Part shown: positions 10,821 through 21,234 of the stretch, in pieces
Layout of the letters: each line of letters begins with the position of its first letter
How positions within the stretch are numbered: position 1 is the first letter of the stretch
Source of the DNA: Scedosporium boydii
Lineage: Eukaryota; Ascomycota; Sordariomycetes; Microascales; Microascaceae
Assembly (NCBI GenBank): GCA_002221725.1
Contig: NJFT01000078.1
Location: 62,001 to 126,000 of the forward strand
DNA: 64,000 bases
Direction: 5' to 3'
Made by a program: the position numbers and the translations under genes
Notes under the pieces: model-generated
The model's input: only the letters and a program-made list of their open reading frames with translations
The model's database searches: none
What the model was told of the DNA's origin: nothing

Positions 10821-13709
10821 ATGAGTTTTGGGTTCAGCGTCGGCGACTTTTTCGCCGTCGCTAAACTTGCAAACAAGGTCAGAAAAGACTTTCCTGGTGC
10901 TCCATCTCAGTTCAAGAACATCAGCGACGAGTATGTCTCCGAATTTGTCTCAGTACGCCAGTATGGCTTCCGTTAACCGGGCTCTGGCTCCTAGAGTTAG
11001 GAATCTCTCCATCGCAATTCAAGATATCGATGTCGCCCTCTGCGAGTTCGAGCTCGAAGACAAGCAGAGAACCGAGCTCCAAAAACTTGCTACTAGCTGC
11101 GACCAGGTCCTCATTGATTTAGCGAAGACACTGAGTAAGTATTCAGAACTAGAGTCGAGCCATGGATCCCTTGTTTCAAGAGGGAAGAGAGTGTGGAAGA
11201 GGCTCAAGTGGGAACCCGACGACATCCGAGAGCTTCGAGATCGAATCACCAGTAACGTTGCATTCCTTAATAATTTTAATGGACGAATAGCAAAGTGAAT
11301 ACCTCCTTTTATTTGAAAAATAATGTCCTCCATCTCATGGGATCATCGCTAATTCAAGTAGCCAAATCACCCTCGAGATAAGAAAGGGCGTAGATCGCCT
11401 GAATATGGAACAGGATACCGAAGAAAAGCGCAAGATCCTTGACTGGATCACCCCAGTGGACTATTCTGCTCAGCATAATGACCATATCAAGGAACGTCAG
11501 GAGGGGACCGGCCAATGGCTCCTCGAATCGCCTGAGTTCCAATCCTGGCTCCAAAGCGATAGGAAGACGCTCTTCTGTCCTGGAATCCCAGGAGCCGGCA
11601 AGACAATTCTCACGGCAGCGGTAGTAGACTATCTTCTGGATCAGCATCACGATGACCCCTGTGTCAGGATTGCGTACATCTACTGCAACTTCCGATGGAC
11701 TAACGAGCAGAAACTTGACGACTTGCTTTCCAGCCTTGTAAGGCAGCTCGCTGAGGGTCAGTCCTTGGTACCGGATTCTGTAAAGGAGCTTTACAGGCGG
11801 TATAAGGCGGAACAGAGACGGCCACCAACACAGGAGCTTTTGAAAGTCCTACATAATGTTGCTTTGTTGTACCCGAGGGTGTTTATTCTTGTTGACGCTC
11901 TCGACGAGTGCCAAATCTCGGGCGGTTGCCGAAACGCGTTTGTTAAAGAACTCATCCATCTCCAAGCTTCCACCGGAGTCAATTTGTTCATGACTTCGAG
12001 ATTCCTTCCCGAGATAACGGGTAAATTCGACCGAGAAGGCTGGCTAGAAATCCGCGCCACCAAGGCTGATGTTGAAAGATATCTGGAACATCACATTCGA
12101 AAATCCTCGCACACGATACAGGAGATGGAAGAGGAGATAAAGCGAACAATCTCAGATACGGTGGACGGAATGTGCGTTATAGGAATTTCCGATAGGCATA
12201 AAACTGAGAACTATGCATATGTGCTAACCCGGTATTGTGGATAGGTTTCTCCTGGCTCGGATTTACTTGGAGCTGCTCACGAGCGAAGTTAAGCCAAAGA
12301 AAATTCGAAGCATGTTAGGCAGATTTAAGAAGACAGCCCCTGGATCTGGTGAAGACCATAGGCGTGAGCTGCTACGCCGTGCCTACGACGATATGATGGA
12401 GAGGATCAAACAGCAAGAAACGAGTCGCTGGGAACTTGCCAAGCAGGTTCTGGCGTGGATAGCGTGCGCTATGAGACCACTCAGAAAGGCCGAGCTCCAA
12501 CATGCCGTCACGGTCGAAGAAGGCGACTCGAAGTTAGACAAATGCGATCTTGTTCAGATTGACGACATCATCGCAGTGTGTGCCGGATTGGTGACAATCG
12601 ATGAAGAGAGCGACATTATTCGATTGGTTCACTTCACCACACAAGAGTATTTCGAGAGCACTCGTGATGAGTGGTTCCCATCTGCCCAAGAAGACATCAC
12701 TGCTCTCTGCGTAACCTACCTATCGTTCGAGGAATTCAAGTGCGGGCCATGCAAAACATCTTACGATTTTGAGAACCGTCTTGTCCACAATGCCCTGTAC
12801 AGTTACGCGGCACGGAACTGGGGACATCATGCGCGACAGACATCGAAGCTACCTACCGAGAGGATTCTCGATCTCTTGAAAGAGCGTGGTCAGGTCGAGG
12901 CATCGACCCAAGCCTTGTTTTCATCTGAGAGGCGGACACAGTCGAGAATACTACAACATTCACTCGCACATCATGTCCCCGAGTTCCCGGAAAAATTCAC
13001 TGCTCTTCACGTGGTGGCATACTTTGGGATAGATGAAGGGGTACGATGCCTCCTCAATCATCATGATGCCGACATAGACTGGAGCGATGGGAAGCTCCGG
13101 ACGCCGCTTAGCTGGGCTGCTATGAATGGCCACCAATATGTAGTACGCCTGCTTCTAGACCGGGGTGCCAATATCGAGTCGAAGGATAACAACGGCTGCA
13201 CACCACTTTCCAATGCTGCTTGGGGCGGGAAAGAATCAGTAGTGAAGCTGCTTGTAGAAAACGGCGCCAATATTGAGTCGAAGGATAACAACGGCCGCAC
13301 ATCACTTTCCAATGCTGCTTGGGGTGGGGAAGAATCAGTAGTGAAGCTGCTTCTAGAAAACGGCGCCAATATCGAGTCGAAGGATAACGACGGCCACACA
13401 CCACTTTCCAAAGCTGCTTGGGACGGGGAAGAATCAGTAGTGAAGCTGCTTCTAGAAAACGGCGCTAATATCGAGTCGAAGGATAACGACGGCCACACGC
13501 CGCTTTCCAATGCTGCTTGGGGGGGAAAATCAGTAGTGAAGCTGCTTCTAGAAAACGGCGCCAATATCGAGTCAAAGGATAACAAGGGTAAGACGGTGCT
13601 CAGTTGGGCTCAGGAAGGCAATGAGAGGGATATTGTCGAGTTGATCCTGGAGAAGCGGGCTGAAACTAATTCGAAGAATGTCGTTCATAAACGAACGCCT
13701 CTCGACTGA
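10821..13709 (+). CDS. NACHT-ankyrin NLR (STAND NTPase), HET/NWD2-like architecture
   Basis: This is an intracellular NLR-type receptor of 894 residues. Exons are 10821..10930, 10995..11294, 11362..12171 and 12245..13709 (introns 64, 67 and 73 nt); every join keeps phase. The start MSFGFSVGDFFAVAKLA is the N-terminal signature found on many fungal STAND proteins. It is followed by a helical region and a linker with EGTGQWLL. The NACHT has Walker A GIPGAGKT (about 211-218) and Walker B ILVDALDEC (about 312-320), then a winged-helix-like part. Residues 655-890 are ankyrin repeats, four of them near-identical copies encoded by 13164-13556. Fungal NLRs of this build act in non-self recognition or programmed cell death, inferred here. 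The cut at GGAAT/GTGCGT (12171) uses a weaker donor but restores the family motif DGMFLLA. No truncation is seen, so the gene looks intact. Confidence 0.9.
13164..13598 (+). repeat. 99-bp tandem repeats encoding near-identical ankyrin units
   Basis: Units are 13164-13262, 13263-13361, 13362-13460 and 13461-13556, plus a partial fifth to about 13598. Each encodes GANIESKDNxG, then TPLSxAAWxG and ESVVKLLLEN. Unit 4 is 96 bp, having lost one Glu codon (GGKSVV for GGKESVV). Units 2-4 differ at only a handful of bases, including silent sites, so they duplicated or were homogenised recently. Confidence 0.93.
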
Positions 13710-14650
13710 ACCGCACGCATCGAGCGGCGAATATGGCCGAATGGAGTCTAGGTAGATGTTAGTTCGCTGTCAGACAAGAATGTCTATTGTGGTTGTCTGC
13801 GAGGAGGTGCGTTTGGTTTATGCCTTGAAGAAGAATCAGCTGCTTCTGTCCTTCCCCATTTTACCAATACAGTTAGAAGCCAATGTTAATTCCGAGAGGA
13901 ACAGGACCACTAAATGTGACTGAAGAGATCATTTAGGATTGGAGGAGTTAGAAGACACGACACGCAACATCAATGGATCCCCATAGACGGACAAGCATAG
14001 AGAGGACAAAAATGGTGCATTTTTATGCTCTGTCGTGAACCTCGTAGCAAAAATCGTAAGTATTTTCTGTAGCCCCCTATTATAAAGACGAAGAGTGATG
14101 GTCTTCAGAGTGCATACAGAAACATATTTCGGCTGTGGACGGGCATGTCCTCCGGAGAGCACGAAGCATCAACTCCGGCGAGATGCCTCCTTCCGCTGTT
14201 GTTTACTTCCTACCGTGTTAATTGAGAGGAAATTGCAGTTAAGCTGGCTGATTTGTACTGTGGAGGTTACTGAACTCCTTTCCGAGAATTTGCCGAAGCA
14301 GATTTTTTTTTTTTCTTCTCCCTTTTGGCTGTCGGAATCAATGCATGGTTTGGCTTTCAAGGTCGCCCAGTACCAGCAACGTAATAAGCGTAAACACTCT
14401 CTAATAAGGTCAATTGTTTCCACTGCGCAAGCCTTGATGCAGGACACTCGAAAGGTACCTGTTACTTGTACATGCGATGTGCTTAAGTCATCCGCCTGAG
14501 CAGCTGCAAGTCACCAGTACTTGACCTGGCTGCCCTGCTACCTGCCTTGAGTGCCCCGCGCTTGCTTGCGGGTTGCCCCGCCTGCCGCTGGACTTCGCTG
14601 CCCTCACTTCGCTGTGGTTGAGGGGCGGCTGCATTTTCTTTTTTTCAAGG
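13710..14650. other. Intergenic region upstream of arginyl-tRNA synthetase
   Basis: About 0.9 kb separates two genes on the same strand. I see no gene; short ORFs at 13929-14162 (-) and 14095-14499 (+) have no domain or credible splicing. C/T-rich sequence from about 14750 onward fits a synthetase 5' leader. Confidence 0.5.
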
Positions 14651-14929
14651 ATGAATCACACACCAGCGCAAACTTGGCGGGCAGTTTCTACGTGTACCAG
14701 ACGCTCTGCTGCAAAGACTTCTTCCCTCTTCATCCAGCCCAATCCGCTTTCATCGTGCTACTTCTGCCCCCCTCTTCAACTCCGTTATTCACCTTCTCGC
14801 CGTTCCGTCTCCTCATCCTCTTTACCAGCGCCGCGACGACCGTTCCCTCGTCGAGGATTTTTACCCCACCATCACCACCTCCTCGCATCCCCCTCCTCGC
14901 ACACCCTCACTCACCACCGAACCCTCGCC
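14651..14929 (+). other. Candidate mitochondrial presequence of arginyl-tRNA synthetase (alternative upstream ATG)
   Basis: The first in-frame ATG (14651) precedes the conventional start at 14930 by 93 codons with no stop. The extension has no Asp or Glu and 12 Arg/Lys, is rich in Ser, and begins MNHTPAQTWRAVSTCTRRSA, which can form a basic amphipathic helix. This is the composition of a mitochondrial targeting sequence, so one gene could supply both cytosol and mitochondria from two start codons. Confidence 0.6.
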
Positions 14930-17083
14930 ATGGCCACGACTGAACTGCCCCTCCGCCCCGCGGCAACCTCTACTGATGCCGCCTCTGCGGCAGACACTCC
15001 CAGCCCTCTCCCCGTTGACAAGCTCGAGTCCTTCCCCAACTGCTACCCCGCCGTTAACCCCTTCGATGTCTACCGCTCGCACCTGACGACGCTGCTTCAT
15101 GAAGTGACTGGCGTCGATAAGGCCATCATCTACCCCGCGTTGCAATGGACGCAGTCGAGCGACAAGGGAGACTTAATTCTCGCTGCGCCAGCCCTGAGGA
15201 TCAAGGGCAAAAAGCCTACTGAGTTGGCAGAGGAGTGGGTTGCTAAGGTGGGTTTGATTTTTTTTTTCTTTTCTTTTTTTCCTCTCGTTTCGCTGAATTA
15301 GTCGCCGTCGGGTCTATATACCACCAGCACTCGACCCACATGGGCTCCCCTGCCCAGTGAGATCTTTGGCTAACCCTCTGCGCTGCAGTTCCCTGAATCT
15401 CCCCTTGTCAGCAAGCCCGTCGCCGCCGGTCACTTCATCCAGTTCTGGTTCAAACCTGAGCCCCTCACGAAGCTCCTCCTACCCATGATCCAGAAGCGTG
15501 GCCCGAAGTACGGAACAAACGCGGCTTTTGGCCTCAAGGATCCCAGCGACCCCTCCAAGGGCACCAAGCGAGTAATCATCGAGTTCTCATCTCCCAACAT
15601 CGCGAAGCCTTTCCACGCTGGTCACTTGCGAAGCACAATTATCGGCGGTTTCCTTGCGAACCTGTACGAGGGCGCTGGCTGGGACGTCGTGAGGATCAAC
15701 TACCTCGGCGACTGGGGAAAGCAGTACGGCCTGTTGGCGTTGGGCTTCGAAAAGTACGGAAACGAGGAGGCACTGACGGCGGATCCTATCAACCATCTTT
15801 ATGAAATCTACGTCAAGATTAGCAAGGATCAGGCTGAAGAGAAGGAGAAGATGGATGCGTTGACGGCGAGCGGGGATACTGCGGCCGCCGAGGACCTTAA
15901 GAACAACGGAGTCGACGAGCGAGCCCGACAGTATTTCAAGAGGATGGTCGACGGTGACGAGCAGGCCCTAGGACAGTGGAGGAGGTTCCGCTCCCTCAGC
16001 ATCACGCGATACCAGGACACGTACGCCCGTCTCAACATCCACTTTGACGACTACTCGGGTGAGAGCCAGGTGCCCGAGGCCGCCATGGCCAATGCCGCGC
16101 AGGTCCTCGCCGACAAGAAGATCTCCGAGGACTCGGACGGCGCTGTGCTCATCGACTTTTCCAAGCACGTGGCTGGCAAGGCCGGCAAGAGCCTCGAGAA
16201 GGCCGTCATCCGCAAGAAGGACGGCACGGCGCTGTACCTCACCCGAGATATTAGCGAGCTGCTCATCCGACACGAGAAGTATAAGTTCGACCACATGATC
16301 TACGTCGTCGCCAGCGCGCAGGATCTCCACCTAAAGCAGCTGTTTAAGATTATTGAGCTCATGGGTCACACCGAGATTGCCAAGAAGGTTCAGCACGTCA
16401 ACTTTGGTCTCGTGCTTGGTATGAGTACCCGAAGGGGTACCGTCAAGTTCTTGGACGACATTCTCAAGGACGTCGGCGCGCATATGCACGAGGTTATGAA
16501 GAAGAACGAGACCAAGTATGCGCAAGTCGAGAACCCTGATGCCGTCGCGGATATCCTTGGTATCAGCAGTGTCATGGTCCAGGACATGACTGGCAAGAGG
16601 TGAGATTCTAACCCCAATTCGCTTTTTTCTTGCTTCTCATTTGCTAACACTTCTCCATCTAGGATCAACAACTACACTTTCAACATGGACGCCATGACCT
16701 CCTTCGAGGGCGACACCGGCCCATACCTCCAATACGCCCACGCCCGCCTCTGCTCCATCTCCCGCAAAGCGGGCTTCACACCCGAGGAAATCGCCACCGC
16801 GAACCTCGACCTCCTCACCGAACCCCACGCCATCAACCTGATCCGCTTCCTGGCGCAATACCCCGACGTGGTGACCAACACGCTCAAGACGCTCGAGCCC
16901 ACGACGATACTGGTGTACCTGTTCAAGATGACTCACGTTCTCAGCTCGAGCTACGAGCATTTGCAGGTCGTGGGCAGTGAGAAGGAGGTGGGCAAAGCGA
17001 GGGCGGCGCTCTACGAGGGGGCGAGGCAGGTACTTAATAATGGTATGAGGGTGTTGGGGTTGTCGCCTGTTGAGAGGATGTAA
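14930..17083 (+). CDS. Arginyl-tRNA synthetase (class Ia)
   Basis: It charges tRNA-Arg with arginine. The cytosolic form is 649 residues, from exons 14930..15247, 15389..16599 and 16663..17083 (introns 141 and 63 nt, both joins in phase). An N-terminal ArgRS domain (about 20-130, recognising the tRNA elbow) precedes the Rossmann catalytic core with the HIGH motif as HAGH in SPNIAKPFHAGHLRST (about 182-185). The KMSKS-position sequence is MSTRRG (about 451-456), as usual for eukaryotic ArgRS. The C-terminal DALR anticodon-binding domain runs from about 530 and ends SPVERM, a class-typical terminus. The ATG at 14930 has a good context (GCCATGG) and gives MATTELPLRP. An alternative in-frame ATG at 14651 adds a presequence-like extension. 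It converges on the DUF1996 gene. Function is certain; dual targeting is inferred. Confidence 0.95.
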
Positions 17084-18629
17084 AATGTGAAATAGAGAGA
17101 AGATGTAGAAAAAAAATTATGGGAATGGAATTGGGAATTGGGAATCGGGGCTTGATGGAATATAGCATCGATTTTTCTACTCGTTGTGATTGATGTGGTC
17201 TCTTACCATGCCATTGTTGAAATCTTGCGAGGAAAAGTGTGAGAATAGTCTCCATGTAGAAGATGATTATCGAGATCCATCGGCGATGGGTTTTCGTTCA
17301 TGGAGGACAAGGCGGGCCCGGGTTGCTCTCTGGGAACCTGACGGCAGATAATCCAACATCTCCATGACCGTCAAGGCGGACAGGACGGATCCTGGGGGTT
17401 TTGGTTCTTCTGTTACATTTAGACCTCAAACTAACACCAACCCCAACCCCAACTCTACGACTCCGTATCTACTTCTTGGAGAAGCAAGCCAGATTTAAAA
17501 GTCAAATAATCAGGAAGAAGACAAGAAAGACCTATGGAGGAAAAGGGGATAATCCTATAAATAGAGAAGATGTACTGGCTTAAAAAGGTTACTGAAATAA
17601 ACACTCGATGGGCGGAATGAAGAGCCTTCGACTTGAGCTGGCAAGAGCCCTATCCCTATTGAATGTGCCGTATAAAGATCGGAGAGAGAGTCGGGGTAGA
17701 ATCTTGAAGATTCATCATAAGTCACGTCGACCAGTAATCGTCAATCGGACGTGCTCATCGACAAGGTCCGCGGTAAAATAAGAAATGGCTCCGCTACAGT
17801 CTCGATTATGCAAGGGCTGTTTGGGACACCGGCCTAGCCTGAAGGCATCATCGGACATCTCGCCTATTTTGGAGCTAGGTTCATTGCTTAGTTTCACCAG
17901 CTAGATGTCCGGCGATACGAGAGAAAGATCAAGGTGCAAAGAATCAAACGCTCACGCTGACCTTAGGCGTTCTCCTCCCGAAGTCAGCGTCGAATAGTGT
18001 ACATAACACCCGAGCGTGTGAGCCTAATTAGGCTTTACCCGTTCTCAGTACGGCCCAGAACCCGGAACCCGAAGTCCCCACACGGCCGAGGCAAGAAACG
18101 CGGAAGAAGTCGCTGTCCGGGGGATTAACGACCTTCAACAGCCGCGCCCCCGACAAGCCGAAAGATCAGCCTACTCCATACATCTTCGTCCTCCTCACGT
18201 ACAGACTCTATGGTACCGATGGCAATTCTCAATTCGAGAGGTCATCATGCTTTTCATAATCGCTACACAAAAAAATCTCCCTAAAAGATATAAACAACGA
18301 AGGTAAAAGAAGAGCTAGCGAGATGCCTTGATCGCTTCGTCTCTCAAATCTCGCCTATTTTCTCCCTCCACACCAAGGCTCTTTGTTCCTATGCAAAAAA
18401 AACGCTGAAAAAGTCTCCTAAAAAGGGGTCTCCTCTCCCATCTCGCTGCTAGATAGACTAAGAGGTATCTACAACAAGAGGCAGAGGTTCTAGAAGTGAA
18501 AAATGAAGATCCGTAAATTCCCTAAAATCTATGTTTCAAGAAGCGAAGTATTCAAACAACATAGAAAGAATGAAGATGAAGAAGAAAATCCTGACACCTA
18601 GCTCCCAATTCTCGCAGCTTGCAAGGCAT
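17084..18629. other. Convergent intergenic region
   Basis: This 1.5 kb lies between two converging genes and includes their 3' UTRs. A short CCAACCCC-like stretch occurs at about 17430-17450. The longest ORFs are about 60 codons with no domain. I see no gene. Confidence 0.55.
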
Positions 18630-20172
18630 TTAGCTCATGCGAGCACCGTGGCGAGCAGCATGCATGTGCATGTGTCGTCGCTTCTTCGCAGCCTCAGTAG
18701 GAACGACATCCTCATAGACGGTGACGGTCTCGACAACAGTCTTGGTCCTCGTCACGCAGAGGGCATCCTTGGTAGGCTTGGGAACGAGGGTGGTAGCGGG
18801 AGCAGGGGCGGGAGAGTCATCGGCCGGCGATTCGGGCTGAGGCTGCGACGCGGCGTCGGAATCATCGACGGTTTCCTCCTCGGAGCTCTCCTCCTCGGAA
18901 GAGTTCTGGGTGGGGGTGTCGCTCTGGGCGGGGGTATCGTTCTGCGCAGGGGTGTCGACAGGTGCGGGCGAGGACGGGGCGGGAGCAGCTCCATACGAGA
19001 AGCCAGAGAGAGGGTTGTTGCCGGGGAGCTCAGAGATGGCACCGGAGCCAGTGGTGCGGAAAGCAGCGGCGTTCTCGCACTCGCACGACTCCGTGTTGAC
19101 GTGGGCCTCCACACCAGGGCAGGCCTCCATACCAGCATGAGCAGAGTTGCAGTTATCGATGATGTTCTGGAGGAGATCCTCATCCCAGGCAGCGAGGAAG
19201 TCGGCGTGGAGGGAGTATCCCGTGACGTCACCGTTGGAGAGGACGAAGGGCTGCTCGCCGTTGCCGGGGGTCCAGCGGTCGGAGAACTTGGGGGTGTCCC
19301 AGTAGACCTCCATGAAGAGGTGGGGCACGTGGATGTAGCCCTCGGGACAGTTGGTGCGGCCGCCGGCGCTGGCGCCCTTGGAAGAGGGCCAGGCCATGTT
19401 CTCCTTGTAGTTGGTCAGGCCGGCCTTGGGGTTGTAGCAGGAGGGGAAGTGGATGTCGGCGCGGAGAGGCGAGGCGTAGCCGTCGCAGTACTGGGTGGGG
19501 AAACCGACGCCCTGGCCCTTGTTGTTGGGGTCCTGAATACCAGCGGTCGTGCCGTCAGAGCCCGCGGGCCAGGCGGGGGTGTCGTAGTTGGCCCTGGGGC
19601 AGGTCCACATCACGTTGTTGACGGGGCCATTGCTGGGGTCAAGGTTGCCGCTGCCACCAGTGGAGGGGGCGGTACGAGTGCTGGCATCACCGGCGAGGAT
19701 GGAAAGACCCTTGGGGAAAGCGACGATATCATCATCAGTGGCCTCGAAGCTATTACGAGAGTTAGTTGTGAACAACGAAACACACTGCCAAGGGCATGAG
19801 TGTCGTGTGATCCGGCTTCATAACTCACAAGTAGTAGATGTTGGTGTAAAAGACGGGGACAGCCTCAAAGGTGTTCGCCGCCTTGTCATGGAAGTAAAGC
19901 CTAGGAACCCAGTAGGCGCTCTTGTCGCCCTTGAGCTTCGCACTGGTACACTTGGACTGGGAAAGCGACTCGCCGGTGGCATCGGGGCCGAAAGCGCTGC
20001 CACCGAAGACGGTGTGCTCGTGGATGGAGGTGGCTCCGGGGTTGACGATGGGATCCAAACGACCGTTGAAGATCTCCTTGCCGTTGAAGCGCATGACGGA
20101 GAAGGTTCGGGAATCCTTAGCCGCGAGGGCTGCGCCGAACATGGCGGCGCCCATAATGGTAGAGAGCTTCAT
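18630..20172 (-). CDS. Secreted DUF1996 domain protein
   Basis: This is a 487-residue extracellular or wall protein of unknown function. Exons on the minus strand are 20172..19829 and 19749..18630; the 79-nt intron has donor GTGAGT and branch ACTAAC, and the join is phase 2. It opens with a signal peptide (MKLSTIMGAAMFGAALAA). DUF1996 follows (about 25-320), recognisable from DPIVNPGATSIHEHTVFGGS, YWVPRLYFHD, FPKGLSILAGD, DIHFPSCYN and HVPHLFMEVYWDT. The tail (about 325-487) is disordered and rich in Pro, Asp, Glu and Ser, with repeats of the type DTPAQN/DTPAQS/DTPTQN. It ends in a His/Met/Arg-rich segment (RRHMHMHAARHG) that could bind metal, though this is speculative. DUF1996 proteins are common and often multicopy in moulds; none has a settled biochemical role that I can cite. 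Confidence 0.9.
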
Positions 20173-21204
20173 CTTGTCGAAAGAGTTCTTTGTCCTTTTC
20201 TTTTTCTCCTTTTTCGATTCCTAAAAACTAAACCCTGTTGGTTTTCTCGGAACTTGTTTCTTCTGTTCTTGTTGTGTGTATGATATCCGTTGGACTGAAG
20301 TTGCTAAAAGATGCAAGATGCTGATACCAGAGCACCGAAAGAATGGAAGGGTCTTGACGTATGTACCAGAGCTGGTTTCGAACGGTCAAAGACTTTGTTT
20401 GGTTGTTCAAAGAAGGGAAGATGTTGGATTTGCAAGGAGAGGACGTGCCAGCAGGCTCAGCAGCTTGTAGCAACAGGAACAAAAAAAACGCAAGGAATGA
20501 CAGAGATAGAGGGTAGTCTAGACAGACATGAGAATGAAAGAGAACCAACTGTTCGAGAAGGGGAGAGAAGAGTTAAAAGGCAGGGGAGTGGTGCGGAGCC
20601 AGAGGGGGGTGTGTGTGGACGGACAGTCGGTCCAGGTGGGAAGGGAGGAGGTATCTCGAATGGATGTTGGTGGCGGCGCATGCTAGGGTCGCCACGTCGG
20701 CGGGACGCTACTGCTAGTACACTGGAGCGAAGGGCTCCCTGGGTGCGGCGCCTAGCCTGACCATGGGGCTCCATGGGCCCCTAGAATCTCAAAGTGACAC
20801 CGACATTACCTCGGTGGCGTGGCAAGCGCCCTTGAACCCCTGCCCAGACTGAGTGTGTAAGTTGCTTTTCGCAGCTCTGCCAAGCATTAGTTCCGACGGG
20901 AATGAAGTCAGCTTCTCCATCAGACTCAGTCATGAGCACACCGTGACGGCGCCCCCATAGGACGATGACCCAAATCGCTGGCGCTAAGAGGTGAAACTTG
21001 CAGAAAGCAGTCTCACAAGACCCTTACATATTTCGTACTTGGGAATAAGAGAGGTGATAGAACAGATAGACAGACAGATACCCGTCACAGGCGGAGGTCT
21101 CAGTCCGGAGAAAAAACGAAGTCAATCAGATTCCTGACCAAGTGGCTGGCAGGGGCACTAGTCCCAAAGCAGAACACTCTTGCTCCGCCAGCACACAAAC
21201 CAGG

Positions 21205-21234
21205 ACAGGGTTACAGGGTTACAGGGTTACAGGG
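21205..21234. repeat. (ACAGGGTT)3.75 tandem repeat, loosely telomere-like
   Basis: Three perfect 8-bp units are followed by ACAGGG. The unit resembles but is not the fungal telomere repeat TTAGGG, and there are too few copies to call it interstitial telomere. Confidence 0.85.

Noticed and set aside
13061..13585. 174-codon open frame antisense to the ankyrin repeats
   Set aside because: It is the mirror of a repeated coding sequence; the repeat keeps the antisense frame open. No independent signal.
21205..21234. Interstitial telomere
   Set aside because: The unit is ACAGGGTT rather than TTAGGG and there are under four copies.
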